64,000 nt of DNA from Brienomyrus brachyistius. Taxonomy: Eukaryota; Chordata; Actinopteri; Osteoglossiformes; Mormyridae. The position numbers and the translations under genes were made by a program. The notes under the pieces were generated by a model. That model did no database searches. It was not told the DNA's origin and was given only the letters and a program-made list of their open reading frames with translations. Where the stretch lies: NCBI RefSeq assembly GCF_023856365.1, contig NC_064548.1:6415142-6479141 (forward strand), written 5' to 3'. Positions 1-11,206 of this stretch are shown in pieces. Every line of letters begins with the position of its first letter. Position 1 is the first letter of the stretch.

Positions 1-650
1 CCAGTTGAACATGTCTGATACACCTCCTCAGGGAAGCGTCCATGAAGCATCCTACATAGATGCCTGAACCATCTCAAACTTCTTTTGATGTGGAGAAGCA
101 ATGCTTCTACCTTGAGCTCCTCCCAAATATCCATGATCCTCACCCTGTCTCTAAGGCTGAGCCCAGACACCATGTGAGGGAACCCTATTGCTGTCACCTG
201 TATCTCATTCTTTCAGTTACTAACCAAACATACAGAATGGTACAGTGTCCTCATTACTGCCGATGCTGCGCCAATCTGCCTGTCGATCTCATGCTCCCTT
301 CTTCCCTCACTCATGAACAAAACCACAGGATACTGAAACTCCTCTACTTGAAGCAGAAACTCATCCCCCACCAGAAGAGGGCAGTCCATCCTTTTCCGGT
401 TGAGAACCATGGCCTCAGACTTGGAGGTGCTGATCCTCATCCCAGCTGCCTCACACTCAGCTGCAAACTGCCCCAGTGCATGCTGTAGGTCACAGTCCGA
501 TAAAGTGAAAAGCAAAGACGTGATCCTAAGATCACCAAACCGGACCTCGTCCACCATTTGGCTATACCTATAAATCCTCTCCATAAATGTTATGACAGAA
601 TTGGTGATGAAGGCCAGCTCTGGCAGAGTCCAACACCCACCAGGAATGTG
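1..650 (-). mobile_element. LINE (non-LTR retrotransposon) reverse transcriptase fragment
   Basis: Reading the minus strand of 213-584 gives an RT-like protein with FGDLRITSLLF, FAAECEAAGMRISTSKSEAM and EFQYPVVLFMSEGRREHEID, typical of the palm-to-thumb part of fish LINE RTs. The catalytic FADD box that should follow SLLF is missing: the reading runs LLF-TLSDCDLQ. The part at 1-210 matches in style the RT C terminus and 3' region in a shifted frame. The fragment runs off the left edge of the window and fades near 650. It is dead because of the missing box and frame breaks. The clade is not certain. Confidence 0.7.
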
Positions 651-654
651 TCTG

Positions 655-772
655 AAGCGGGGTTTTTGGCTTATTGGGGTAACTTGTCGGATTTAAGGTA
701 TCACAGTTTAAATGGACTATATTTTCGTTCAACTGGAAAATCAACACAGCAAATATTCAGATATAATTATTA
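655..772. repeat. Dispersed repeat fragment, same family as 5503-5615
   Basis: Shares words with 5503-5615 in the same order: GGCTTA, then AACTTG, then GATTTAAGGTA, then TAAATGG. The family is unnamed here. No coding potential is seen. Confidence 0.5.
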
Positions 773-1565
773 ATTACTCATGTTTTGTAACACAGTCAGC
801 TCGTGTTTTGCGAAAAAGAATATTTCGACTCATGCTAACTTAAGACGCGCTATTAAACTGACTTCATCTTTCTGTCTTTGGCCTACAGGAACTGGACAGT
901 GTACTTCACCTTATATAAGGTTAGTTTAGTTTCATACAGTACAGTACATGGCCTTAGATCGTACCTGCTGATTTCTACAACCTACCAGAATCACCCTTTC
1001 AGTTAGTGGATGCTTCCTTGTGACAATATCGGCAGCAAAAAGCCTCTCTTCTGCTCCCTCATTGAGTGTCGACGCAATTGACCCTGTATCAAGCCTTCCT
1101 CCTAACTCAAATTAGCCATTGACTCAAACAACCACATAGAACACGAAAAAGCTCGACCTTGTGTACTGTGTATTCTGAATAATTATTTTATAGTCATCAG
1201 CTGCACTTCTTCAAATGGTCATATAAACCTCCTCTAATTCAGAATCATCTGTGAGGGTTGACTCAGCTATGTCCAAACTCCGCCTCATGAAAGGTGAGCT
1301 TCTCAGTTTCAAGCCAGAGCATGTGGCTCCACAAGATATTGGTTTGGAAAATGATTTGATGGTGGGCTTTTTCTTGAACTCTGCAGTTGGGATTCGCTGT
1401 TCCAATGGCCAGGTCTAAAACAGCTGGAACAGAGTTTTTCCTACTTGTACTGTATAATAGCTGTGTGAGGAGAGGTTTTGTAAGAAATTTTGATTGCCCA
1501 ACTGATGATTGCTCCACAACAACAGACTGTGCTCTTTGCTCAAATACATGACCTAGTAACCATAC
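773..1565. other. No recognised feature
   Basis: AT-rich non-coding sequence. A few short open frames in both strands show no family motif. I see no repeat, splice-linked exon or RNA gene. Confidence 0.5.
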
Positions 1566-2460
1566 ATATGGACAAAAGAACTGGGACACCTGATCATTAT
1601 AATTGCATGAATTTTTATGACATCCCATTCTAAATCAATAGGCATCAACATGTAGTTTGTCCCTCCTTGGCAGCTGCCACTCTTCTAGGTTGGCTGTCCA
1701 CAATAATTTGTAGTGTGTCTGTGGGAATGTTTGCCCAATCATTCCAAAAAGGATGTGTGAAGTCAAGCACTGATGTTGGACGTAAAAGCCTGGTTCACAA
1801 TCTCCATTCTAGTTCATCCCAAAGTTGTTTGTTGTGGTTGTGGTCAGAGCTCCATGCAGGCTAATCAAGTTCTTCCACACCAAACTCACCCAACCTGTCT
1901 TTATGGACCTTGCCTTGTGCACTGGGGTACAGTCATGCTGTTACAGAAAAAGGCCTTTGCCAAACTGTTCCCACAATGTTGGAAGCAGAAAATTGTCCAA
2001 AATGTCTTGGTATGCCGAATCATTAAGAGTTCCTTTCACTGGAACTGAAGGGTCAAGCCCAACCCCTGAAAAAAATAAACCCATAATGTTCTGGTGTGGG
2101 GTGGAACAGAGGACGCAGATGTGGGAATCGTGGCAAACAAAAGAAGGTTTACGAAAACACGACATCAATGACGGCACTGTGTCGGTGAGGTAAGGCTTAC
2201 GAGAAGAAGGCATGGTTCTAAGCCACGCCACGGAGGAGACAGGCGTGTCAGGCCGGGCAGGACCGGACACATACCTTAATTCTTCCTTCACCAAACTATA
2301 CATTTGGCACAATGCAGTCAGGCACATAATGTTCTCCCGGCATCCACTAAGTCCATTAAACTGCCAGACAGAGAAACGTGATTCATCAGTCCATAGAACA
2401 CGTTTCCACTACTCCAAAGTCCAGTGACAGTGTGCTTTATACAGTACCACTCCATCCAAC
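1566..2460 (-). mobile_element. Degenerate Tc1-like transposon with an insertion
   Basis: The left end reads TATGGACAAAAGAACTGGGA, the terminus of a widespread fish Tc1-like family. The body at 1610-2085 and 2284-2460 follows the antisense transposase of that family, with frameshifts and stops. Between about 2090 and 2283 there is extra sequence that does not belong to it. No right terminal repeat is found: at 2457 the element is cut off by another repeat. It is non-functional. Confidence 0.65.
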
Positions 2461-2521
2461 ACCTGCTGGCCAAATGGGGACAAACACATAGGGCAGGGAT
2501 GGATGGGCACCGACCCCGACA
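2457..2521 (-). repeat. 5' end fragment of LTR-like repeat family A
   Basis: On the minus strand this begins TGTCGGGGTCGGTGCC and continues to CCCATTTGGCCAGCAGGTGT. The same start is seen at 14261 (minus), and the second word at 15790 (plus). It is a short piece only. Confidence 0.55.
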
Positions 2522-3989
2522 GCTGATAATTAATAATATATAGAATATGTCTCTCTTCCCCTCACATAATCTATGCATATGGACGCAGATCACTGGTTCA
2601 TTCTTATCCCTGTTTATTTTGACCAATCAGATGGTGGTGACACATCCAGCTCAGTTTAAGCACACTTTGTCACTTGTCAGTACGGGTACGGCTCAGGTTT
2701 AGCTTGTATACTTTGCAATGGAAAACCATCAGTTTGCATTACCGGTCAGGTATGTCTCACTTCCTAGTGGCAGTGGAAAAGCGACATAAGAGCTACATTC
2801 AATGCCGATGAGAGCAAGGTGTCCAGTATCATTCGACTCTGTATTACGCTCAGGAATGCTAGAGCCATTCAACACAGAGTTGCCCTGAATTAAAATGTAC
2901 ATCAGAAGAAGGTTTTGGGAACACGCTTCTTCACTTCTTAGTATATGCTCAACAACAACTGATGAGCTTCCACTAGTATGGGTATGGGCAGGGAAAACTA
3001 GCATTGGTGGCCTCTGCAGGTAGTACATCTACTATCAGAGCCTCCAGAAGGTGACTGTGGACCATGGGGTGGCTGAGATCTGGAAGCAAGAGCTTGTGTG
3101 GATGCTATAGGACCCACGTTACTAGACCTTTTCCTTACAGATTTAGCTTATTAGCCCTGTGCCATTAAGGTACTGCTGACACTATATGCATTAGCAAACT
3201 CAGAAATTTTCTCCTTAAACGTGACTATTGTCTCATTCATGATATGGGCAAGGGGCACTAGTTCTTTACCAGTTTTCTCAACATCATCAATTCAATTTTA
3301 GTTTATTTTTGTATAGTGTCTTTCACAACCCAAGGCACTCTACAAGAGTGTGTCACAATACATTCCTACATCATTTATACAGAATAATACAAAAAACAGG
3401 GGAAAAGGAAGACGAAAAAATAAAATAAAAAGAGCCAAATCGCAATGAAGGAGAGGAAATAAAAACTTCAAAATAAGAAAGAAAAAAACCTTCGGGGGTC
3501 TAAGGTCAACTGGCTGCCCAGCTCCCCCAGGCGTGCTAACATTACAGAGAATGAGATAATGGGTCTGCTTGTAAAAGCACACTAAACTGTGGTCAAGATC
3601 AAAGCCAAAGTCCATCAATGAGTCAGTTCCCCTCGCTAGACTGTGTGAGTTAGCACACTGAAGGCTGCACTCACTGTGTCACAGTTTGTAAGTCACATCC
3701 ACTTTGTCATATTTCCATGGGACTGAACCATGACATCACCTCAGATGGTGCCCAGTATGGGCACTATCCAGACAAGTGGGATAGTAAGCAGAGAGCATGG
3801 GTGGCCAGAATATGCATAGACACATTAATGGAGAAGCAAAGTAGTCCAAAACTGCATGTACAGCAGCATCAGTAACCATAGTTACAGTGTTTGATGTGCT
3901 AAGTTGCAGGTAAGCTAAACTGAATTAATAGATCTTAAAGATTAAGCCTGATTCGACATCCTGAACATGAGCTACAATACAAGGGCTCT
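2522..3989. other. No recognised gene
   Basis: AT-rich with a purine-rich stretch at 3405-3490. The words GGGGGTCTAAGGTC and CAGCTCCCCCAGG at 3494-3532 look like part of an old interspersed repeat, but I cannot assign it. No RNA gene or coding exon is seen. Confidence 0.4.
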
Positions 3990-4790
3990 GTAGCAGAAGG
4001 CTTTACCACAAACTGTTTATTTATATGTGGAATGGCAAGGCAGCCTGTGTTCTGTGATATGAGTGGATGACACAGCATGTAAACTGCAATTAGTCCTGTT
4101 AGTTAGGCAGGTGATAGACATTTTTATTGCCTTATATGTAATTAGGAGAACTTTCAAGTTACTCCTGAAGTGCAGGGAATTAAGAGCAGGGGTTATGTGT
4201 TCAAAGATCCTGCTCCTGGCGGTTATTAGAGCTGCTGTGTTTTGAATACGCTGCAGCATGTACTAATTTCTCAGTGTCCTGAATAGTATGGAAACATTGT
4301 AGATTGACAATGTTACATAGCTGTAGGAAGCACACCTTCAATACTGTATCCAAATGTGATATGAACCAAAGGCTCATATCTAAGGTGACGCCTAGGTTAC
4401 AGGCTGAGCTGCTGAGGCAGTAGTTCTGCCCCTTAGAGTGGAGATCACAGCAGGCCTGTTTGTGGACATGCTTGCAGCCTCAGCATCTAGGTCTTCACTG
4501 CATGGAGTGACAAAAAGTTTTCATTCATCCTCTCTAATGCAATCAGCTAACAATAGATGAGGAGTCATTAGGTATAGCTGAAATGTATATTTTGCTGTCA
4601 TCAGCATAGGAGTGATAATTAACATTGTGTTTTCCTGTTATGCTACCTAATGACAGCATGTAGAAAGAGAAGATCATAGCCTCGAGAACACATCTCTCTG
4701 ATACTTTTACTGGAACTTTTTGACCGTTGACATTGACGACAAAGTACAGTTGTTGGACACTTGCATACATTGGTTAGTCAAACACGATTT
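3990..4790 (-). mobile_element. L2-like LINE reverse transcriptase remnant
   Basis: Minus-strand readings are recognisable in two pieces. The piece at 4543-4770 contains FSFYMLSLGSITGKHNVNYH followed by SYADDSKIYIS, the RT palm with the YADD catalytic box. The piece at 4017-4259 contains LQRIQNTAALITARSR, EHITPALNSLHF and LKVLLITYKAI, the usual RT C-terminal part of fish L2-type LINEs. Stops and frame changes separate them. Order and spacing fit one decayed copy. Confidence 0.7.
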
Positions 4791-5144
4791 AAACCACTTC
4801 AAGTGTAAAGTAACAAAACCAATCAGACATAGGTCAGTTGGAAATCACACGTTAATCAAAAGCAATATCAATAATGATTTGGATCACGTAAAATCATATA
4901 ATATATAATGTAGTAGTGCATAATATTTGTTAGTGAAGTGCATACAATATCTTTTATATCAAAACTCTCTGCTTGCATATACTGCGTATATCTTTGTCTC
5001 AGCGTCTAGCCACACTCATTTCTTAGCTGATTTTGTGACCATGAAATCACCTTTACTTTTAAACTTTTCAGTGCTGTTAGTCTTGCATTTTTAACGAGTC
5101 CAAAGGGTAATGCTCCCAGTGCATACAAGGGCATAATTTAGATC

Positions 5145-5450
5145 AGGATTGTCAAACTCAAGGCCCGCGTGGCGGATGTGGCCTATGGTACAACTGTATC
5201 TGACCCACGCAATAATATCTTATGTCTATCAAGACTGGCCCATCGGTATATAACATACACAACACTGGCACTAGAAATCCCAAATTGCACGCCAATAACT
5301 GGCTCGTTGACACGTCAATCAAGGTCTTCAAGCCAGCTCCTCCTCCCGCTTCTTGATTGACATACTCATCAGAGCATAGGCATAGATTTAGGGGGGACAG
5401 GGGGGACACCCCCCCCCCCCATTTTTGCGATATGGGGGACTATCCCCTTC
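5145..5450. repeat. Interspersed repeat fragments
   Basis: The stretch 'caaactcaaggcccgcg' near 5152 resembles a common vertebrate DNA-transposon-derived repeat. It is followed by 'ttaggggggacagggg' and a run of 13 C (5390-5420), which resembles a different short fish repeat. No open frame of interest. The assignment rests on word recall only. Confidence 0.35.
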
Positions 5451-5502
5451 AGTAATAATATATAAGCATAACGCAGAATAATAAAGAAGAACCTGGACAG
5501 AT

Positions 5503-5615
5503 GTCTTGCTTAGCCGGATAACTTGCTGATTTAAGGTAGTCCGGGCTAAATGGAATTGGATTTGAATTGGATTTGAAGACAAAGTGCATTTAAACTGGGG
5601 TACCTTAAATCCTTA
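5503..5615. repeat. Dispersed repeat, second copy of the 655-772 family
   Basis: Contains GCTTAGCCGGATAACTTG and GATTTAAGGTA. It has TACCTTAAATCC at 5601, the reverse complement of the internal motif, so the copy may be a short palindromic non-autonomous element. Confidence 0.45.
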
Positions 5616-5871
5616 AATAATTTAAATAGTTTTTTTCACTTACATTTAGCCCAGACTTCAAAGTCTAGTCATCGACTAGTCACATCTTGTGTTTACACGT
5701 CATCATCCAACAGCAGGCCAGGTAGACTGTTGCAGGAAGGAATATTTATTATTTTACGGTTTATCCATGTTTTTACCTTTAAAACTTTATTCGCTTTACT
5801 TGTGAAAAATGTTAGTGGATTTACAGTTAGAGGAACTACAGTTTACAGTTAGCAGAACCAACAGTGCAACA

Positions 5872-5872
<1 letters not shown>

Positions 5873-5912
<40 letters not shown>
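5873..5912. repeat. (CA)n microsatellite
   Basis: About 20 uninterrupted CA units. Confidence 0.98.
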
Positions 5913-5914
<2 letters not shown>

Positions 5915-7369
5915 AGACAGTAGTTTGCTACAGGCTTGACTTTGTATGTGCTTTAAATAAATAAATAGTTTGCGACATTTAATAACTCAAAATTGCTATA
6001 AGTAAGTTAGTACTATAACTGTCTAAGGGAAGAAAGAGAAAAAGCTTAATGAGTTACAGTGCAAAGTAACAAAGTACAAAAGTGAAATAACAAGGGAAAA
6101 CAGCAGAGAGAAAATAAGCCATAGAAAGAGGCTAAATTGCATTGATAGAAACAGAGAGTCAAGAAGTTGAACAATAATTACAGTTTTTAAATGGGCAGAA
6201 TTACATTCTACAAGCAATATCAAAAGTTCTGTGTAATAAAAAAAAATAAAGTGGCAAAAGAGACCAGAATCTTTCAATGCATGCACAGCATATTCTTTTA
6301 ATCTACTTGTAGCGTTTAAATCTGAAGATGAATCACATGCATTAATGCTTTAATTTATTTAGATATATAGATTTAATTAAATGAGTAATGATTACTTAGG
6401 TGATAGAAGTCGCAATATTGAAGTAATGTATACATTCCACCCTGAAGTAATGCATACGTTACATTTGAGTGTGCGGAATAATAAAATACTTTCATTCAAA
6501 TTAAATACCATAACTACTCCCATCATTACCAATAATAATAGTAATAATAATAATAATCAACATCACTTCTTCTTTCACTCTCCTCGTTATAATTCTAAAA
6601 GAGATGAGGAAAATGCATTTGAAGGGATGCATGTTGCATTAGCCCGCTGGGCTTTTTAAGGTTAAGGTGGTGTAAATATGGTTTCCAATTTTCTTTTCCC
6701 AGAAATATGCCATTTTTGTTCAAAGCTGTCATTTTCTCACTGCATTTATATTCTATCACCAGACTGCCACCGTGAGTGTGGTTTTAGATTTCCAGTTCCG
6801 AAGGATTGCTTTTTTGGTCATACTTAAAGAAATAAGTACTATATATTGTGCATGTATATTGTGGGTGTCTTTGTCTGTGTAAGATCACCAAGCATGCAGA
6901 GTGGGGGAGAAGGAGGGAGTTTAGGATGGAATAGAGCTTTTCAAGGTGCAAAGGCCCACATGGAAGGAAGATAATTATCTATGGCACTCATGGTGCACTG
7001 TGAACAGGTCTCAGTGTTACTTAACCCCATTTTATACTTTTTATATTGACTATTATGTGTTTTTGTAAATTACTTTGTATTGTATAAGCTGTAGGTTGGT
7101 ATTTACTGTCATTGTTAATGTGTTATTTCTAACTTCCACCCAGAAAACAGAGTTGGGGGAAATGTTAAGTTCCCTCTTTCATTTAATTTTTGGTATCATG
7201 GTGTCTGTCATGGATATAAGTTTAAATATTTTAGAGATTTCTTTTTTTTATTTTTGAGTTGGATAATGTTTAATATATTAAGAGGATTAAGGGTATTAAG
7301 GTTAGGCTTCAGGTATTCCTGGTGTTCATTTTAGTTTTGATGGTGAATTTAATATGTAAATATTCCAGA
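5913..7369. other. No recognised gene; AT-rich
   Basis: Contains an imperfect AAT-type microsatellite near 6530-6560. The remainder is AT-rich non-coding sequence. Part of 6700-7369 may be 3' sequence of the LINE that follows, but nothing shows this directly. Confidence 0.4.
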
Positions 7370-9320
7370 TATTGCACGTTCCCAGCTCTGCATTTCTGGA
7401 TTAAATCTTCAAATGACATGAAGTGATTGTTATGAAAAGAAGGTGACGATGTGTAATCCCTTTCAATTCCTTCGGAGCAGAAGTGAATGGTAGTATTTTG
7501 AAGGTGGAAGTCTGGATTTTGCCAGATGGGGGGTGTATTTAAACGGTTTAAGAGCAGACTTAGTCATTTTAATGACTTTCTACCAGGCTGTCAGAAATGT
7601 ACAAATGGCAGTATTTTTTAAAGCAGTTAGGTTTGTTTAGTGATATATTGAAAAAGGGTAAGTCTGCAAACTTGAGGTTTTTACAGTACAATTGCTCCAG
7701 CTATAACCACGAGGTGGTGTTACTACTGTAGTGTAACCATTTAGCTATGTATTGCAACTGATTTGCTAAATGGAAATGAAGGAAATTTACAGCTTCTATT
7801 TTGTCTTTAGAATTTTTTTTCTTTTTTGTAATATGGAATAATTGATTTTTCCTTTTTTGTATTTGTGGTAAAATATGAGATTAAAGAGTTAAGACCTTAA
7901 AACCTTTTTCTAAAGGCATGACAGGAAGCATTGTGAAATCATAATTAATCCGAGGGAGAATTTTCTTTCTGATTGTTGTAATATGTCTTATTAGTGAGAG
8001 TGGGAGATTCATCCAGCACCAAAGATCATCTTCAATTGTTTCGAGTAAACGGGTGTAGTTGATAGTGAATAACTCTGACAGTCTAGGGGGAAATGTTGAT
8101 ACCCAATACCTGATATTTCCAGTTTGCAGTGAAAGGGATGAATCCTGATCTGCAGAATCCCAGGCATCTTCAGAGAGTGGGAGTACGGTGGATTTCTTCC
8201 AGTTTACTGTGTAATTTGATACCTTGCAAAATGGTATTAATAAGATGAAAAAAAAAGTGTAGTGAGGGTTAAGGGTTTTGTAAAAACAGCAAGATATCCT
8301 TTGCATAAAGACTAATTTTTTTATTGTGTTATTGATTTCCATTTATTTTACTGTTTTGTCATATTGCTGCAGAAAGCACTTCTACTGTATGTAGATAGCA
8401 AATGATGGAGAGAGAGGGCCCTTGCTGTATTTCCCATTGGAGCACGACTACGGGTGATGTGATCCCATTTGCGATAACTGTAGCTTTTGAAGAGGTGTAC
8501 AGTATCTTTTTCAGTGGATACAGAACTCTCCAAAGCCAAATCTGCGTAATGTATAAAAATGAAATGTCCAGTTGCCTTTTCTGTGTCTAGCAATGTAATT
8601 GTTGTTTTAATTTGATTTTGTTGAGTAATACTGACTACATTAAATAATCTACGAATATTATGCGTAGCATGTCTTGCCATGCTGAAACATGTCTGATGAG
8701 GATGGATTACAGTGGGGGTGACCGCCTCTAACCAAGCGCCTAGAGCTTTCGTAGTGATTTTCAGGTCTGTATTCACTAGTGTGAGTGATCAGTCACTGTG
8801 GTTGTCTTGGGTCTTTATTGGATTTCAATAAACTCTTATGGCTGCTGTGTTCATATGTGATGGGATTTTGGATGTATATTTAAGTCCCCTTACTAGTCCC
8901 TTGAAAAGTGGAGATAATATGTTCTTTAAGTGTATATGGAATTCTGCAGGGTAACCATCCGGATCGGGCAATTTTATTGTTAGGCATTTGGTTGAGGGCC
9001 TTATGGAGTTCTTCTGATGTTAATGGGTCATAAAGGCTATCGCTTATTTTATTGTTTAATCTGGATAAGTCTAGATGATTTATTCTTTTATGTATGAATA
9101 ATGAAAGGCCACGTTGTCTGCTGTTATGTTGATGAGACTATTTGATTATATTGTACAGATTTAAGGTGCAGTAATTCTGAATTTGCAAAGTGAATTTCTT
9201 GTACTAGACATATATCTGCTATTATATTAAGGAGGTGATTGAGGATGTTTTTTTAGCTGGGGTACAAATGCCACAGACATTCCATGTCAGCAGGTTAAGT
9301 GTTTGGGGTACTTATCGCCT
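7370..9320 (-). mobile_element. L1/Tx1-like LINE ORF2 remnant with internal deletion
   Basis: Minus-strand translations run in this order. Near 9290 LLTWNVCGICTP is the start of an endonuclease domain. Near 9100 RGLSLFIHKRI is further endonuclease-like sequence. Near 9000 LTSEELHKALNQMPNNK is the linker before the RT. Then come PDGYPAEF-type residues, VNTDLKITTKALGAWLE, IHPHQTCFSMARHATHNIRR and LLDTEKATGH at 8348-8776. At 7881-8342 are NWKKSTVLPL, IEDDLWCWMNLPLSLI and TTIRKKILPRINY, which follow the RT in this clade. Most of the endonuclease and the palm FADD segment are lost, and stops and frameshifts break the rest. Dead copy. Confidence 0.72.
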
Positions 9321-9904
9321 TTAGTATATCCCATTCTGGGTAACAGAAGAAATAAAGATAATTCATGTAAAACTAAGCACTTAACAGCAATTACATAAAA
9401 GCAAAATTAAATTAAACAATTATAATGTGGAATCAACATGAGGTAATCAATGCACATACAAGAAATTAGAGTGGTGGGAGGGAGGCAGACTACTTGTTGA
9501 TGTTGTTTACAAGAAAGACAAAAGAAAAAACAGAAATGTGTGAATTACAAATGTGTGATTGTTTATGTGCAGTGAGAATGAGTGGATAAAAAGGAGGAAG
9601 AGAGTGTTTGGTAAATAAAGTGCATGTATACAGTATGTTTGTGGGGAGGGCAATATCATCACCTTGGGAGTCCAGTGCAATGTCATTATTGTTATTAATA
9701 TAGTTGTTTGTGGTCTGGTTAGACGAGCCATGGAGTGATCTCGCTATTTCAGAACAATTGTCCTACTGTCAAAAAAAGTTTTAATATCATGGGTATATTT
9801 GGAGGTCCATGGACAGTTCTATTAGGCAAGTGATGTACACATAACTCATTTATAGTCAGCTGACACAATTTTCCAGAAAGTCTTACAGTAGTGAGAAAAA
9901 GACA
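9321..9904. other. No recognised feature
   Basis: AT-rich non-coding sequence after the LINE. Short open frames lack family motifs. Confidence 0.4.
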
Positions 9905-9978
9905 TAATTTATGGGGACTGGGATTTGAATGCCTGAGCTTTTCGTCGTTAGCAGAATGCTCTATTTGTTGAACTACAG
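9905..9978 (-). repeat. tRNA-like sequence, probably a SINE head or tRNA pseudogene
   Basis: On the minus strand TAGTTCAACAAATAGAGC resembles a pol III A box and D arm. It is followed by TTCTGCTAACGACGA in the anticodon region and GGCATTCAAATCCC, close to a B box. The acceptor stem does not pair cleanly, so a working tRNA is unlikely. Confidence 0.35.
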
Positions 9979-10270
9979 GAAAATGTTGATGTAATGCTAA
10001 ATCGTCCTTTAGCATTTCATTTTGTAATATGGGGTCATCACACAAGATGCAGAATGGATGCCAAATAAAACACTGAACAAAAAAATGAACTTTTTATTTA
10101 CAGTATATACAAGGCATTAGGAACAATCAAAAAGAATAGTATTCACAAATCAAAGTATCTTTAACTCTTGGATCTTTCACTTAGAAAGAACTCATAGAAA
10201 GTACTCAGATATCATATTTCCTCAAATAGAGGTCGGAGCCTTTTTTCCTGTCGCAGTAACACACCATTAT

Positions 10271-11206
10271 TAGAGGAAGGCTGGCATTAGATGTAGGCTG
10301 GATTAGAGGCAGGCTGGCATTAGATGTAGGATGGATTAGAGGAAGGCTGGCATTAGATGTAGGCTGGATTAGAGGCAGGCTGGCATTAGATGTAGGATGG
10401 ATTAGAGGCAGGCTGGCATTAGATGTAGGATGGATTAGAGGCAGGCTGGCATTAGTTGTAGGCTGGATTAGAGGAAGGCTGGCATTAGATGTAGGCTGGA
10501 TTAGAGGAAGGCTGGCATTAGATGTAGGCTGGATTAGAGGCAGGCTGGCATTAGATGTAGGATGGATTAGAGGCAGGCTGGCATTAGATGTAGGCTGGAT
10601 TAGAGGCAGGCTGGCATTAGATGTAGGATGGATTAGAGGCAGGCTGGCATTAGTTGTAGGATGGATTAGAGGCAGGCTGGCATTAGATGTAGGATGGATT
10701 AGAGGCAGGCTGGCATTAGATGTAGGATGGATTAGAGGCAGGCTGGCATTAGATGTAGGATGGATTAGAGGAAGGCTGGCATTAGATGTAGGATGGATTA
10801 GAGGCAGGCTGGCATTAGATGTAGGATGGATTAGAGGCAGGCTGGCATTAGATGTAGGATGGATTAGAGGAAGGCTGGCATTAGATGTAGGATGGATTAG
10901 AGGCAGGCTGGCATTAGATGTAGGATGGATTAGAGGCAGGCTGGCATTAGTTGTAGGATGGATTAGAGGAAGGCTGGCATTAGATGTAGGATGGATTAGA
11001 GGCAGGCTGGCATTAGATGTAGGATGGATTAGAGGCAGGCTGGCATTAGATGTAGGCTGGATTAGAGGCAGGCTGGCATTAGATGTAGGATGGATTAGAG
11101 GCAGGCTGGCATTAGTTGTAGGATGGATTAGAGGCAGGCTGGCATTAGATGTAGGATGGATTAGAGGCAGGCTGGCATTAGATGTAGGATGGATTAGAGG
11201 CAGGCC
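10271..11206. repeat. 33-bp minisatellite, 28 units
   Basis: Units of 33 bp, each containing GGCTGGCATTAG, TGTAGG and TGGATTAGAGG, repeat 28 times with no length change. Variation is almost wholly limited to three positions: A or C in GAGG(A/C)AGG, A or T in TAG(A/T)TGTA, and C or A in TAGG(C/A)TGG. The frame is preserved but every unit carries TAG, so it is not coding. No spacers occur between units. Confidence 0.98.

Noticed and set aside
9905..9978. Functional tRNA gene on the minus strand
   Set aside because: A and B box-like words are present, but the acceptor stem and arms do not pair well. Kept only as a tRNA-like repeat.
10271..11206. Regular 33-bp repeats resembling a CRISPR array
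   Set aside because: Units are directly joined with no unique spacers, and the context is vertebrate. It is a minisatellite.
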